This document shows positions 17,406-25,464 of a stretch of 44,147 nucleotides of DNA, piece by piece. Source of the stretch: a bacterium (GTDB lineage Bacteria; Thermosulfidibacterota; Thermosulfidibacteria; Thermosulfidibacterales; B14-G1). A model generated the notes under the pieces. It ran no database searches. It worked only from the letters and a program-made list of their open reading frames with translations, and was not told where the DNA came from. A program made the translations under genes and the position numbers. Numbering within the stretch: position 1 is the stretch's first letter; every line of letters begins with the position of its first letter. Location: the NCBI GenBank assembly GCA_027020915.1, contig JALUVF010000086.1, positions 1 to 44,147 on the forward strand. The letters run 5' to 3'.

Positions 17406-17999
17406 ATGAGTGTCAAGTACAAGCTCTTCATCTCTTTTTTTGTGATGCTCAGTCTCTTTTTCCTTTACTTTGTCTTCATGAGCAGGATGTCCCAGAAACC
17501 CGCTCCCAACGTCACATTGAAGGGGGCCTTCACCCTCTTAAAGGGTAAGCTGAAGGTTCCCGACCTGGTGTACATGGCCTTTGACGCCGAGAACATGACA
17601 TGGGATGGAAAGACAAAGAAGTTCCTCATCACGGGCTGCTCTCCTTCCCTGAAACGCACCTTCTACATACTGTCCAACGGCACCAAAATCTACCCGCCCA
17701 GAAGTATCAAAACCAAGGCATGTGAACCCACCCTTCCCTACAACAAGATGATGGACTCCCCCAGGATCCTCGCCAGGATAGAGGAAGCCACGGGCAAGAC
17801 CTGCAAGTTCCGCACCGTCTACAAGATGGACTGGGACGATCCCGAGGCCCTCATCATGTGCTGGGACCCTGACAAGCAAGTAGCCCACTGGCAGGTGAAG
17901 ATAGACACCATCACCGGGGATATAAAAGAGGTCCTTCCCAGGCCCAAGAAAGAAAACGAACCATCCCAGGGAGCACAAAACAAGGAGGACCAGGGCTGA
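17406..17999 (+). CDS. Small membrane-anchored protein of unknown function
   Basis: I do not recognise a family for this 197-residue protein. It has one N-terminal hydrophobic segment (about residues 5-27) that should anchor it with the rest outside the cytoplasm, several Cys residues (including CSPSLKRTF and KACEPTLP), and a C-terminal HWQVKIDTITGDIKEV that faintly recalls PepSY-type repeats. It is charged and lysine-rich at the end. GGAGGA precedes the ATG. Its TGA lies in the loop of a 12-bp hairpin. Confidence 0.7.
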   Translation: MSVKYKLFISFFVMLSLFFLYFVFMSRMSQKPAPNVTLKGAFTLLKGKLKVPDLVYMAFDAENMTWDGKTKKFLITGCSPSLKRTFYILSNGTKIYPPRSIKTKACEPTLPYNKMMDSPRILARIEEATGKTCKFRTVYKMDWDDPEALIMCWDPDKQVAHWQVKIDTITGDIKEVLPRPKKENEPSQGAQNKEDQG

Positions 18000-18012
18000 C
18001 CCCTGGTCCTCC
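17976..18012 (-). terminator. Hairpin between convergent genes, terminator for lpxC
   Basis: GGAGGACCAGGG (17984-17995) and CCCTGGTCCTCC (18001-18012) form a perfect 12-bp stem with a 5-nt loop. Read on the minus strand it is followed by TTGTTTTG, so it should terminate lpxC transcripts; on the plus strand no T-run follows and termination would be weak. The plus-strand stop codon TGA is inside the loop. Confidence 0.65.
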
Positions 18013-18035
18013 CCTTGGCCCTCAACAGGCAGCCA

Positions 18036-18899
18036 TCAAGGCTCCGGCTCTACCACCTCGTATACGTCACTTTCGGCGAAGGCTTGCAAGAACCTGAGGT
18101 GCATGGCATGGCCCGCCTTGAAGGCCTTGAGCTCTCCCATGAGGGGCAACCCCAGAAGCTTAAGGTCTCCCAGGAGATCCAGAAGCTTGTGGCGCACGGG
18201 CTCGTCCTCGAAGCGGGGGGGACCGTTGAGGACTCCATCCTTACCAATAACCACGGCGTTCTTGATGTTGCCTCCCCTGCCCAGGCCCTGCTTCAGGAGA
18301 TGGGCAATCTCCTCGTAGAAACAGTAAGTCCTGGCAGGGGCCACTCCCTCCGTGTAGTCCTGAGGATCGTGTTCAAAGGACGTGGCCTGATGGCTGAGAT
18401 AGGGATGTTGATACTCAATGGCACAATGGGCCTTGAAGCCACCACCGTTGGGGGAGACCTCCATGAAACTGCCATCCTCCCTCTCCACCCGGAAGGGCCT
18501 CATCACCCTGCAACACTTCCTGGCCCTTTCCTGCTCCTGGACTCCCGCCTCCAGAATCTTCCTGGTGAAAACGGAGGAGCTACCGTCCAGTCCAGGGATC
18601 TCCTCTCCACCCTCCACCTCGATGACGGCATTGTCCACCCCCAGACCTGCCAGGGCCGAGAGGAGATGTTCTACCGTTCTCACCACCACCCCATCCCTCC
18701 CCAGATTGGTGGCCCTGGAGACGTCCACCACATGGGAGAAATGGGCAGGGATCTCCACCCCATCCCTCACAAAAACAACCCCCGTATCCACGGGGGCAGG
18801 CTTGATTCTCACTTTGGAAGGCTTTCCAGTGTGAAGTCCGTATCCTCTGATCTCTACCGTCTTCTTCAGGGTCCTCTGGGCTCCTGACGGATACTTCAA
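18036..18899 (-). CDS. lpxC: UDP-3-O-acyl-N-acetylglucosamine deacetylase
   Basis: LpxC catalyses the committed step of lipid A synthesis, a zinc-dependent deacetylation. Seen are the N-terminal RTLKKTVEIRGYGLHTG, the zinc-ligand motif EHLLSALAGLGVDNAVIEV, and the C-terminal HKLLDLLGDL supplying the other ligands. I place the start at TTG (18899-18897), which follows GGGAGGG and gives the usual short lead before QRTLKK. The ATG 33 nt upstream (18932) has no ribosome-binding site and overlaps a TATAAT, so it is probably in the promoter. The gene shows that the organism makes lipopolysaccharide. Confidence 0.93.
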   Translation of the reverse strand: MKYPSGAQRTLKKTVEIRGYGLHTGKPSKVRIKPAPVDTGVVFVRDGVEIPAHFSHVVDVSRATNLGRDGVVVRTVEHLLSALAGLGVDNAVIEVEGGEEIPGLDGSSSVFTRKILEAGVQEQERARKCCRVMRPFRVEREDGSFMEVSPNGGGFKAHCAIEYQHPYLSHQATSFEHDPQDYTEGVAPARTYCFYEEIAHLLKQGLGRGGNIKNAVVIGKDGVLNGPPRFEDEPVRHKLLDLLGDLKLLGLPLMGELKAFKAGHAMHLRFLQAFAESDVYEVVEPEP

Positions 18900-18930
18900 A
18901 GTACCCTCCCTTTTCCTTTTGTCTGGGACC

Positions 18931-18936
18931 ATTATA
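18931..18936 (-). promoter_or_regulatory. -10 element upstream of lpxC
   Basis: A perfect TATAAT on the minus strand sits 32 nt before the TTG chosen as lpxC start; transcription from it would begin near 18924, before the GGGAGGG ribosome-binding site. No clear -35 hexamer is seen at the right distance. Confidence 0.45.
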
Positions 18937-19085
18937 GCCAGAAAAAAAGCCTAGTAAATGTGTAAAGTTGCAAACAATCGGCACCCAACTTGTGTCAAAG
19001 AATGGACATATCCGGAGAGTCCTGGGGGCTCTACCGGGAACTTTAGGACATGACACGAAGGGTGAAAAAGGTTATAAGGGGGAAC

Positions 19086-19874
19086 ATGAGAGAAGAGGTA
19101 AAAGCCGCCGTCATCCAGATGGAGATTCGCAAGGGAGAGCCGGGCCTCAACCTGGCCAAGGCCCTTTCTCTCCTGAGCCAGGTCCACCGGGAAGGGGCTC
19201 AGCTGGCGGTGTTGCCGGAGATGTGGCTCACCGACTTCGCCCTCAAAGATCCCCAGCCCTACCTGCCATGGACGGAGAAGGCCATAGAGCAACTCCAGGC
19301 CGCGGCCCGGGAGAAGGAACTGGTCATAGTGGCCGGTTCAATGATGGAGGAGGAGAAGGGCCAGATATACAACACCTCCTACGTGATCACGGCAGAAGGG
19401 GTGGTGGGAAAGTACCGCAAGGTCCACCTCTTCGAACCCATGGGAGAGCTCAGGGTCTTCACGCCAGGCCACAAGGCCCTGGCGGTGGACACCCCCCTGG
19501 GCAGACTGGGGGTCATCATATGTTACGACTTGCGATTTCCCGAACTCACCCGCCCCCTTCCCTTCCAGGGGGTAGAGATCCTATGTGTCCCTGCCCAGTG
19601 GCCCATCCAGAGGGTGACCCACTGGGAGATACTCCTCAAGGCCAGGGCCGTGGAGAACCAGTTCTTCGTCCTGGGATGCAACCGCTGGGGACAAGGGGGC
19701 CCTTACCATTTCCCCGGCCGCTCCCTCATACTGGACCCTCTGGGACAGGTCCTGGCTGCCATCCCCAGGGAAGGGGTGGCCCTGGCCACCCTGGAGAGGA
19801 GGGTCATGGAGGAGTACAGGAACCAGATCCCCTCCCTGAGGGACAGCCACCTGGTCAAGACCCCTAGCCTCTGA
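19086..19874 (+). CDS. Carbon-nitrogen hydrolase (nitrilase superfamily)
   Basis: The 262-residue protein has the nitrilase-fold catalytic triad: Glu in AVLPEMW, Lys in KYRKVHLF, and Cys in IICYDLRFPE. Such enzymes hydrolyse amides; the CYDLRFPELTR context resembles omega-amidase (deaminated glutamine/glutathione amidase) members, a tentative subtype. I chose the ATG at 19086 with GGGGG upstream; an ATG at 19050 adds 12 basic residues outside the fold. The gene is divergent from lpxC and overlaps the convergent small gene by 11 nt. Confidence 0.88.
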   Translation: MREEVKAAVIQMEIRKGEPGLNLAKALSLLSQVHREGAQLAVLPEMWLTDFALKDPQPYLPWTEKAIEQLQAAAREKELVIVAGSMMEEEKGQIYNTSYVITAEGVVGKYRKVHLFEPMGELRVFTPGHKALAVDTPLGRLGVIICYDLRFPELTRPLPFQGVEILCVPAQWPIQRVTHWEILLKARAVENQFFVLGCNRWGQGGPYHFPGRSLILDPLGQVLAAIPREGVALATLERRVMEEYRNQIPSLRDSHLVKTPSL

Positions 19875-20139
19875 ACTCCCTGAACTCGTAGGTCTTCTCC
19901 CCACCCATGTCCAGGACCAGATGCTCCTCGTCCTCCTCTCTTATGGTCCCCACAATCTGACGATAGGCCTCGAAGTCGAAGAACCTGGCCACATGGGTGG
20001 CCCCCCGGCTTTCGGGTCCCAGGGCCTCCCTCTCCTCGGGCAGGAGTTCCCTGATGGTGAGGTGGTTGCAACGCCCCTTCTTTTCCCAGTCCCCCACCCT
20101 GAGGATGAGCCAGTAGAACTTGTTGGGAGAAATCTTCAT
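19864..20139 (-). CDS. Small protein of unknown function
   Basis: This 91-residue protein begins MKISPNKFYW and is mixed alpha/beta with many charged residues; no signal peptide or known motif is seen. Its ATG at 20139 lies 6 nt after AGGAGGTG, a strong ribosome-binding site that supports it as a real gene; a GTG 9 nt earlier overlaps that site. It follows the terminator that closes the HMG-CoA cluster, so it is either read through or has its own promoter, and its end overlaps the nitrilase gene. Confidence 0.7.
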   Translation of the reverse strand: MKISPNKFYWLILRVGDWEKKGRCNHLTIRELLPEEREALGPESRGATHVARFFDFEAYRQIVGTIREEDEEHLVLDMGGEKTYEFREFRG

Positions 20140-20164
20140 ATGTTCCACCTCCTCCCTTGGTCAC

Positions 20165-20203
20165 AAAAAAGGGGCCCACCTCCCTTCCAGGAGCAGGCCC
20201 CTT
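20165..20203 (-). terminator. Intrinsic terminator after the DUF35 gene
   Basis: On the minus strand AAGGGGCC (20203-20196) pairs with GGCCCCTT (20176-20169); the loop holds an inner CTCC/GGAG stem, and a T-run follows directly. This is a well-formed rho-independent terminator 21 nt after the DUF35 stop codon and marks the end of the seven-gene acyl-CoA/HMG-CoA cluster. Confidence 0.85.
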
Positions 20204-20223
20204 CATCACTTAAGACGAGATGG

Positions 20224-20613
20224 CTATACCACCCTGCATTTGTAGCCGTAGCAGTGGATTCCCGCTTCCCCTTCGCTGAAGATCTTGCGGAAGACGATCT
20301 CCACTTCCTTTCCGATCTCCACCTCTTCCAAGGGTGTATCCGTCACCTGACACTGGATGGTACCGCCACCATCCAGCTCCACAACGGCCACGGCGTAGGG
20401 CTTCTGGTACTTGAACTGGACGGGGGGAGTCCTGATGATGGTGAAGGTGAGGATCTTCCCCCTCCAGGAGAGGTTGTAGTCCTCCAGGTCCTGGGAACCG
20501 CAGGGGCACACCAACCTGGGAGGCAGGAAGACCTTACCGCAGGCCTTGCACCTGTTACCCTGCAGCTTGTACCTCTGGGGCATCTCTTTATAGTGTCTGG
20601 GCACAATCATCAC
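20224..20613 (-). CDS. DUF35 Zn-ribbon/OB-fold protein partnering thiolase and HMG-CoA synthase
   Basis: The 129-residue protein has an N-terminal zinc ribbon (CKACG at about 22-26, CPCGS at about 36-40) followed by an OB-fold. In archaeal HMG-CoA synthesis a protein of this family bridges acetoacetyl-CoA thiolase and HMG-CoA synthase and holds a shared CoA-binding site, letting the unfavourable condensation be pulled by the next step. Its start overlaps the thiolase stop by 4 nt (ATGA). Position and order strongly support the same complex here. It is the last gene before the terminator. Confidence 0.9.
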   Translation of the reverse strand: MMIVPRHYKEMPQRYKLQGNRCKACGKVFLPPRLVCPCGSQDLEDYNLSWRGKILTFTIIRTPPVQFKYQKPYAVAVVELDGGGTIQCQVTDTPLEEVEIGKEVEIVFRKIFSEGEAGIHCYGYKCRVV

Positions 20614-21758
20614 TGCACCTCCAGGATGTGAACTACGGAGCTTCCACCGGAGCCACCCATGTTCTGGGCCAGGCCCCTCTTGGCGTTCTTCACCTGGCGC
20701 TCACCGGCAGTGCCCCTGAGCTGCTCCACCAGCTCCACGATCTGGGCCACACCGGTGGCACCTACGGGATGACCCTTGGACTTGAGCCCACCGCTGGTGT
20801 TGATGGGGATCTTACCGTCCAGGGCCGTGTTGCCCGCCTCGGAGAAGGGACCACCCTGGCCCACCTCGCAGAAGCCCAGAGCCTCGATGCAGCAGATCTC
20901 GGCGATGGTGAAGCAGTCGTGGACCTCGGCAAAGTCAATGTCCTCGGGCTTGAGGCCTGCCATCTCGTAGGCCTTCTTGCCCGCAGCATGAACGGCGTCC
21001 AGGAAGGTGATGTCGTCCCTCTGGTGGAGGGCTATGGTGGAGGTGGCGGCGCCGGAACCGATGACCTTGATGATGGTGTCCGTGTATTTCTTGGCCATGT
21101 CCACGGGGCAGAGGATGACGGCTGCAGCCCCGTCACTCACGGGGGAGCAGTCGAAGAGACCCAGGGGATCGGCCACGGGAGTAGCGTTGAGGACGGTCTC
21201 CTTGCTGATCTTCATGGGGAACTGGGCGTTGGGGTTCTTGGAGCCGTTGTCGTGGTTCTTCACGGCCACGGCGGCCATCTGCTCCCTGGTGGTGCCGTAC
21301 TTGGCCATGTGGGCCCTGGCGATCATGGCATAGAGACCAGGGAAGGTGTTGCCGTGGAAGGCCTCGTACTCCTGGTCGGCGGCGGAAGCCAGGGCAAAGG
21401 TGGCATCGGCCCCCGTGAGCATCTTCTCCACACCCCCCACCAGCACGATGTCGCTCATACCCGAGGCCACCTCAATGTAGCCCAGGCGGAAGGCCAGACC
21501 ACCCGAGGCACAGGCAGACTCGATCCTGTAGGCGGGTATATGCCTCTGGCCCAGGTAATCGGCCATGAGGGAAGCCAGGTGCTCCTGGGCGCAGAAGAGA
21601 CCGCTGGTCATGCAACCCACGTACATGGAGTCCAGGTGGTCCACACCGGCATCCTTTATGGCCTTCAGGGCAGCCTCCACGTAAAGCTCCCGGAGGTTCT
21701 GCCACCAGAGCTCCCCGAATTTGGTGATTCCAATTCCAATGACTGCTACGTCTCTCAT
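20610..21758 (-). CDS. Thiolase (acetoacetyl-CoA thiolase, SCP-x/archaeal type)
   Basis: This 382-residue thiolase has nucleophile Cys83 in ESACASGG, the NxHxxF-equivalent region VHDCFTIAE, and the C-terminal [10 protein letters not shown] histidine motif. It lacks the C-terminal CxGGG of classical biosynthetic thiolases, as in SCP-x-like and archaeal acetoacetyl-CoA thiolases. Expected reaction: two acetyl-CoA to acetoacetyl-CoA and CoA, or the reverse. ATG at 21758 follows AGGAGGTAAGGGC. It starts 16 nt after the HMG-CoA synthase stop and overlaps the DUF35 gene. Confidence 0.92.
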   Translation of the reverse strand: MRDVAVIGIGITKFGELWWQNLRELYVEAALKAIKDAGVDHLDSMYVGCMTSGLFCAQEHLASLMADYLGQRHIPAYRIESACASGGLAFRLGYIEVASGMSDIVLVGGVEKMLTGADATFALASAADQEYEAFHGNTFPGLYAMIARAHMAKYGTTREQMAAVAVKNHDNGSKNPNAQFPMKISKETVLNATPVADPLGLFDCSPVSDGAAAVILCPVDMAKKYTDTIIKVIGSGAATSTIALHQRDDITFLDAVHAAGKKAYEMAGLKPEDIDFAEVHDCFTIAEICCIEALGFCEVGQGGPFSEAGNTALDGKIPINTSGGLKSKGHPVGATGVAQIVELVEQLRGTAGERQVKNAKRGLAQNMGGSGGSSVVHILEVQ

Positions 21759-21774
21759 GCCCTTACCTCCTGAA

Positions 21775-22839
21775 TTAAACATCGGGGTTCAGGTGGATCT
21801 TGCCCCTGAACTTGGCGTACTGACCATAGGTGAGATAGAACTTCCTGCCGTGGATGAGGTCCCACAGCTTGGGCACCATATCCCTCACCTCGTTGATCCT
21901 CTCTGTCACCCTGAAGATGAAGGAGTCGGAACCGGCACCGGAACCGAAGGAGACCATGAGGATCAGGTCCCCGGGCTTGGCAGCGCTGTCCAGGGTGGCG
22001 GTTAGACCGTTGGGAGAGGCACCGGAGTAGGTGTTGCCCTGCCAGGGCACCACCCAGCCGGGCTCGATCTGCTCCTTCTTGAAGCCCAGCTTCTGCCCCG
22101 CCCTCAGGGGGAACTTCCCGTTGGGCATGTGGAAGACGGCCCACTGGATGTCCTTGGCGGTGAGCCCAGCCATCTCCATGATGTTCCTACCGGCAGAGAC
22201 CACATGCTTGAAGTAGGCAGGCTCCCCGGTGAAACGGCCGCCGTGCTGGGGATACATCTGGTGCTCCCGGCGCCAGAAGTCGGGAGTGTCCGTGGTGAAG
22301 GAGTAGGTGTAGAGGACCTCGGCGATGATCTTCTCCTCGTCGCTTCCGAAGATGAAGGCGGACCCCCCGGCGGCGGCCGAGTACTCCAGGGCATCGGCAG
22401 GGGCACCCTGGGAGGTGTCGGCACCAATGGCCATGGCGTACTTCATGTTGCCAGACTTGACGTGGGAGTAACAGACGAACATGGCCTCGGCACCGGCCTT
22501 GCAGGCGAACTCGTAGTCGGCGATGTGGATCTCGGGGGTCATGCCCAGGGCCTCGGCCACGATGGTGCCCGAGGGCTTGACGGCGTAAGGATGGGATTCG
22601 GAACCGATGTAGATGGCACCGATCTCCTTGGGATCGATCCCCGCTCTCACAAGGGCGTACTTGGCGGCCTGATAGGCGATGGTGACCGTGTCCTCGTCCT
22701 GGTTGGGCACCGTCTTCTCGTAGAGGAGCAGGCCCCGCTTGATGACCTCAGGGTCATCCCCCCACTGGGCCGCTATCTCCTCCGCCTTGATCCTGTAGCG
22801 GGGGACGTAGGCACCGTATCCGATAATACCTACTGCCAT
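21775..22839 (-). CDS. Hydroxymethylglutaryl-CoA synthase (archaeal type)
   Basis: The 354-residue protein carries the archaeal-type HMG-CoA synthase residues: Glu81 in [13 protein letters not shown], nucleophile Cys113 in [10 protein letters not shown], and His237 in FHMPNGKFP. It condenses acetyl-CoA with acetoacetyl-CoA to HMG-CoA. Length and motifs match archaeal enzymes rather than the Gram-positive or eukaryotic MvaS form. AAGGAGGG precedes the ATG. It is followed by thiolase and DUF35, the conserved archaeal order, and lies 74 nt after the carboxyltransferase gene. No HMG-CoA reductase or lyase is in the window. Confidence 0.95.
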   Translation of the reverse strand: MAVGIIGYGAYVPRYRIKAEEIAAQWGDDPEVIKRGLLLYEKTVPNQDEDTVTIAYQAAKYALVRAGIDPKEIGAIYIGSESHPYAVKPSGTIVAEALGMTPEIHIADYEFACKAGAEAMFVCYSHVKSGNMKYAMAIGADTSQGAPADALEYSAAAGGSAFIFGSDEEKIIAEVLYTYSFTTDTPDFWRREHQMYPQHGGRFTGEPAYFKHVVSAGRNIMEMAGLTAKDIQWAVFHMPNGKFPLRAGQKLGFKKEQIEPGWVVPWQGNTYSGASPNGLTATLDSAAKPGDLILMVSFGSGAGSDSFIFRVTERINEVRDMVPKLWDLIHGRKFYLTYGQYAKFRGKIHLNPDV

Positions 22840-22869
22840 GAAGCTACCCTCCTTGGTGTGTTTTTACTC

Positions 22870-22898
22870 TCCTTACAACCACATTTAATATTTGTCAA
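22870..22898 (-). promoter_or_regulatory. Possible internal promoter before HMG-CoA synthase
   Basis: In the 74-bp AT-rich gap a perfect minus-strand TTGACA (22898-22893) is followed after 17 nt by TAAGGA (22875-22870), a poor -10. It could allow the synthase-thiolase-DUF35 part to be transcribed separately from the carboxylase part. Confidence 0.3.
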
Positions 22899-22913
22899 CA
22901 TTTTTTGATATAA

Positions 22914-24455
22914 CTAAACCTGCATGACCCCGTGCTTCTTGGGATAACGGAGCTCCCCGGGCTTGTTCTCGTAATAGGCGAAGCGACGAATGAGCTCAGA
23001 ACGGAGTTGGGTAGGCACCACCATGTCGTCGATAATTAGATTGGCGGCCAGCTTGTAGATGTCCACCTGCTCCCGGTACTCCTTCTGTTTCTCCATGACG
23101 AACTTCATGCGCTCCTTGGGGTCTTTGATCTCCTGGATGTGATTGTAGTAGACGGCATTCACCGCCGCCTCGGGACCCATGACGGCCACCATGGCCGTGG
23201 GCAGGGCTATACAGGCGTCGGGCTCGTGGGAAGGCCCGCACATGGCGTAGAGGCCAGCACCGTAGGCCTTGCGAACCACCACGGAGATCTTGGGCACCGT
23301 GGCCTCGGACACGGCGTAGAGCATCTTGCACCCGTGGCGCAGGATCCCCTCCTTCTCCACCTTGGAGCCGATCATGAAACCGGGCACATCCATGAGGTAG
23401 AGGAGGGGAATATTGAAGGCGTCGCACAGGCGGATGAAACGGCAGGCCTTGTCGGCGGAATCCACGAAGAGGACCCCTCCCTTCACCTTGGGCTGATTGG
23501 CGATGACGCCCACGGGCTTGCCGTTTATCCGGGCAAATCCCGTGATGATCTCCTGGGCCCAGAGCTTCTTCATCTCGAACCAGCTGCCCCTGTCGATGAT
23601 GCGCCAGATCACCTCGTACATGTCGAAGGGCATGTTCTGGTTCTCGGGAATCACCTTCTCGATGTCGTCTATGGGCTTTTCGGATTCGGCGGGCTCGTAC
23701 ACAGGGGGTTTCTCGAAGCAGTGGGAGGGAAAGTAGGAGAGGTAGTCCTTGAGCATCTGGAGGGCCTGCTCTTCGTTCTCGGCAAAGACGTCTCCCACCC
23801 CCGAGACGGAGCAGTGCATCCGGGAGCCCCCCATCTCCTCCAGGGTCACCTTCTCACCTATGGTCACCTCGGCCATCCTGGGAGACCCCAGATACATGGC
23901 CCCCAGTTTGTCCACGCAGATGATCACGTCGCAGAAGGTGGGGATGTAGGCTCCCCCCGCCGCCGAGGGCCCCGACAGGATGCACACCTGGGGAATCATC
24001 CCCGACATGAGGGCCTGGAGATGGAAGATGCGCCCCGCATGGCGCCTGCCGGGGAAACAATCGATCTGGTCGGTGATGCGCAGACCTGCCGAATCCACCA
24101 GGTAGATCATGGGGATACGCAGGCGCATGGCCGTCTCCTGGATGCGTATGATCTTCTCCACCGTTCGGGGCCCCCAGGAACCGGCCTTGACGGAGAAGTC
24201 GTTGGCCATGACGGCCACGTCCCTGCCGTTGACCTTGCCCAGTACGGTGACCACACCATCGGCGGCCAGCTCCTCCTCCAGGCAGTTGGCCATGAGACCG
24301 TCCTCCACTATGGAGCCAGGATCCAGGAGGATCTCCAGTCGCTCCCTGCACAGGAGCTTGCCGTACTCCTCCTTCACCCTCTTTTTGTGGCGCTCAGGCC
24401 CCATCTGGAGAATCCTCTCCCTTACGGCCCTGAGTTCCTCACCTTTGGTTGCCAT
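22914..24455 (-). CDS. Acyl-CoA carboxylase carboxyltransferase subunit (methylcrotonyl-CoA carboxylase-like)
   Basis: The 513-residue subunit has the two crotonase-like halves of biotin-dependent carboxyltransferases. The N-half contains LVDSAGLRI, then FPGRRHAGRIFHLQA and GAYIPTFCD; the C-half contains GVLFVDSADKACRFI and VPGFMIG. The H-GRIF-type stretch is closer to methylcrotonyl-CoA than to propionyl-CoA carboxylase beta subunits, but the GGSRMH..SGVGD part is shared by both, so substrate is a moderate inference. TAGGAGGTAAATC precedes the ATG. It lies 10 nt after the hydratase gene in the cluster. Confidence 0.9.
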   Translation of the reverse strand: MATKGEELRAVRERILQMGPERHKKRVKEEYGKLLCRERLEILLDPGSIVEDGLMANCLEEELAADGVVTVLGKVNGRDVAVMANDFSVKAGSWGPRTVEKIIRIQETAMRLRIPMIYLVDSAGLRITDQIDCFPGRRHAGRIFHLQALMSGMIPQVCILSGPSAAGGAYIPTFCDVIICVDKLGAMYLGSPRMAEVTIGEKVTLEEMGGSRMHCSVSGVGDVFAENEEQALQMLKDYLSYFPSHCFEKPPVYEPAESEKPIDDIEKVIPENQNMPFDMYEVIWRIIDRGSWFEMKKLWAQEIITGFARINGKPVGVIANQPKVKGGVLFVDSADKACRFIRLCDAFNIPLLYLMDVPGFMIGSKVEKEGILRHGCKMLYAVSEATVPKISVVVRKAYGAGLYAMCGPSHEPDACIALPTAMVAVMGPEAAVNAVYYNHIQEIKDPKERMKFVMEKQKEYREQVDIYKLAANLIIDDMVVPTQLRSELIRRFAYYENKPGELRYPKKHGVMQV

Positions 24456-24465
24456 GATTTACCTC

Positions 24466-25245
24466 CTATTCCCCTTTGTACTGGGGTTTCCTCTTCTCCT
24501 GAAAGGCCTTGAGCCCTTCCAGCCTGTCCCTGGTGGGAATGATGTTGTCGTAACACCGGGATTCTATAAAGAGTCCGGCATGGATCTCCACTTCGGCCCC
24601 CATGTTTATGGCATACTTGGCCTGGGCCACGGCCAGGGGACCGTTGGAGGCTATCTCCTGGGCCACCTCCAAGGCCCGCTCCAGGAGTCCATTGTCAGGA
24701 ACCACTTCATTTACCAGGCCAATTCCAGCCGCCTCCCGGGCAGTGATCCGCCGGGCGGTGAAGATGAGCTCCTTGGCTTTTGCCTTGCCCACCACCCGGG
24801 GAAGGCGCTGGGTCCCCCCTGCCCCCGGGATGATGGCCAGGCTGGTCTCAGTGAGGCCCATGCGGGCCGATTCGGCGGCATAGCGGAGATCGCAGGCCAG
24901 GGCCATCTCCAGCCCCCCACCGAAGGCCACCCCATTCATGACGGCTATGGTGGGCTTGGGCATCTCCTCCAGCATGGTGAAGGTGTCCCTGATGGTGCGG
25001 ATGAACTCCTTCACCTGTGCTTCAGAGAGGGTGGCCCTCTCCTTGAGGTCTGCCCCTGCACAGAAGGCCCTCTCCCCCGCCCCTGTCACCATGACCACCC
25101 TCACCTCCCCATCAAACCAGAGAGACTCCAGCTTGCCCTTCAGGGCCTTCAGCATGGGGAAATTGAGGGCGTTCATCACCCGGGGTCTGTTGAGGGTCAG
25201 AAGGACCACATGGCCCCGCCTCTCTTCAAGAACCAGCTCTTCCAT
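24466..25245 (-). CDS. Enoyl-CoA hydratase, 3-methylglutaconyl-CoA hydratase-like
   Basis: The 259-residue crotonase has the oxyanion-hole segment FCAGADLKER and both hydratase glutamates, Glu113 (GGGLEMALACD) and Glu133 (LTETSLAIIPGAGG). Several stretches, including AFCAGADLKER, AIIPGAGGTQRLPR, AKELIFTARR and the ending DRLEGLKAFQEKRKPQYKGE, closely resemble what I know of AUH/LiuC, which interconverts 3-methylglutaconyl-CoA and HMG-CoA. That reaction would link the neighbouring carboxylase to HMG-CoA synthase. It sits 3 nt after the BCCP gene. General enoyl-CoA hydratase activity is the alternative. Confidence 0.9.
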   Translation of the reverse strand: MEELVLEERRGHVVLLTLNRPRVMNALNFPMLKALKGKLESLWFDGEVRVVMVTGAGERAFCAGADLKERATLSEAQVKEFIRTIRDTFTMLEEMPKPTIAVMNGVAFGGGLEMALACDLRYAAESARMGLTETSLAIIPGAGGTQRLPRVVGKAKAKELIFTARRITAREAAGIGLVNEVVPDNGLLERALEVAQEIASNGPLAVAQAKYAINMGAEVEIHAGLFIESRCYDNIIPTRDRLEGLKAFQEKRKPQYKGE

Positions 25246-25248
25246 GGC

Positions 25249-25461
25249 TCACTCCAGGACGATAACCACATCCCCCTCGTTGACAAAGTCGCCCACGTTC
25301 ACCTTCACTTCCCTCACCACACCGTTGGTCTCGGACTGGAAGGGAATCATCATCTTCATGGACTCCAGGATGAGGAGATCCTGTCCGGGTTCCACGGTAT
25401 CACCGGGCTGCACCTTCACCTCTGCCACCACTCCAGCCATGGGACATGCAACTTCGGCCAT
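25249..25461 (-). CDS. Biotin carboxyl carrier protein (minimal biotinyl domain)
   Basis: At 70 residues this is just a biotinyl domain: barrel strands flanking the ESMKM biotinylation motif with Lys36. It carries carboxybiotin between the biotin carboxylase encoded 3 nt upstream and the carboxyltransferase. Stand-alone minimal carriers of this type go with acyl-CoA carboxylases whose subunits are all separate, rather than with AccB, which has a long N-terminal region. Confidence 0.95.
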   Translation of the reverse strand: MAEVACPMAGVVAEVKVQPGDTVEPGQDLLILESMKMMIPFQSETNGVVREVKVNVGDFVNEGDVVIVLE

Positions 25462-25464
25462 CTC

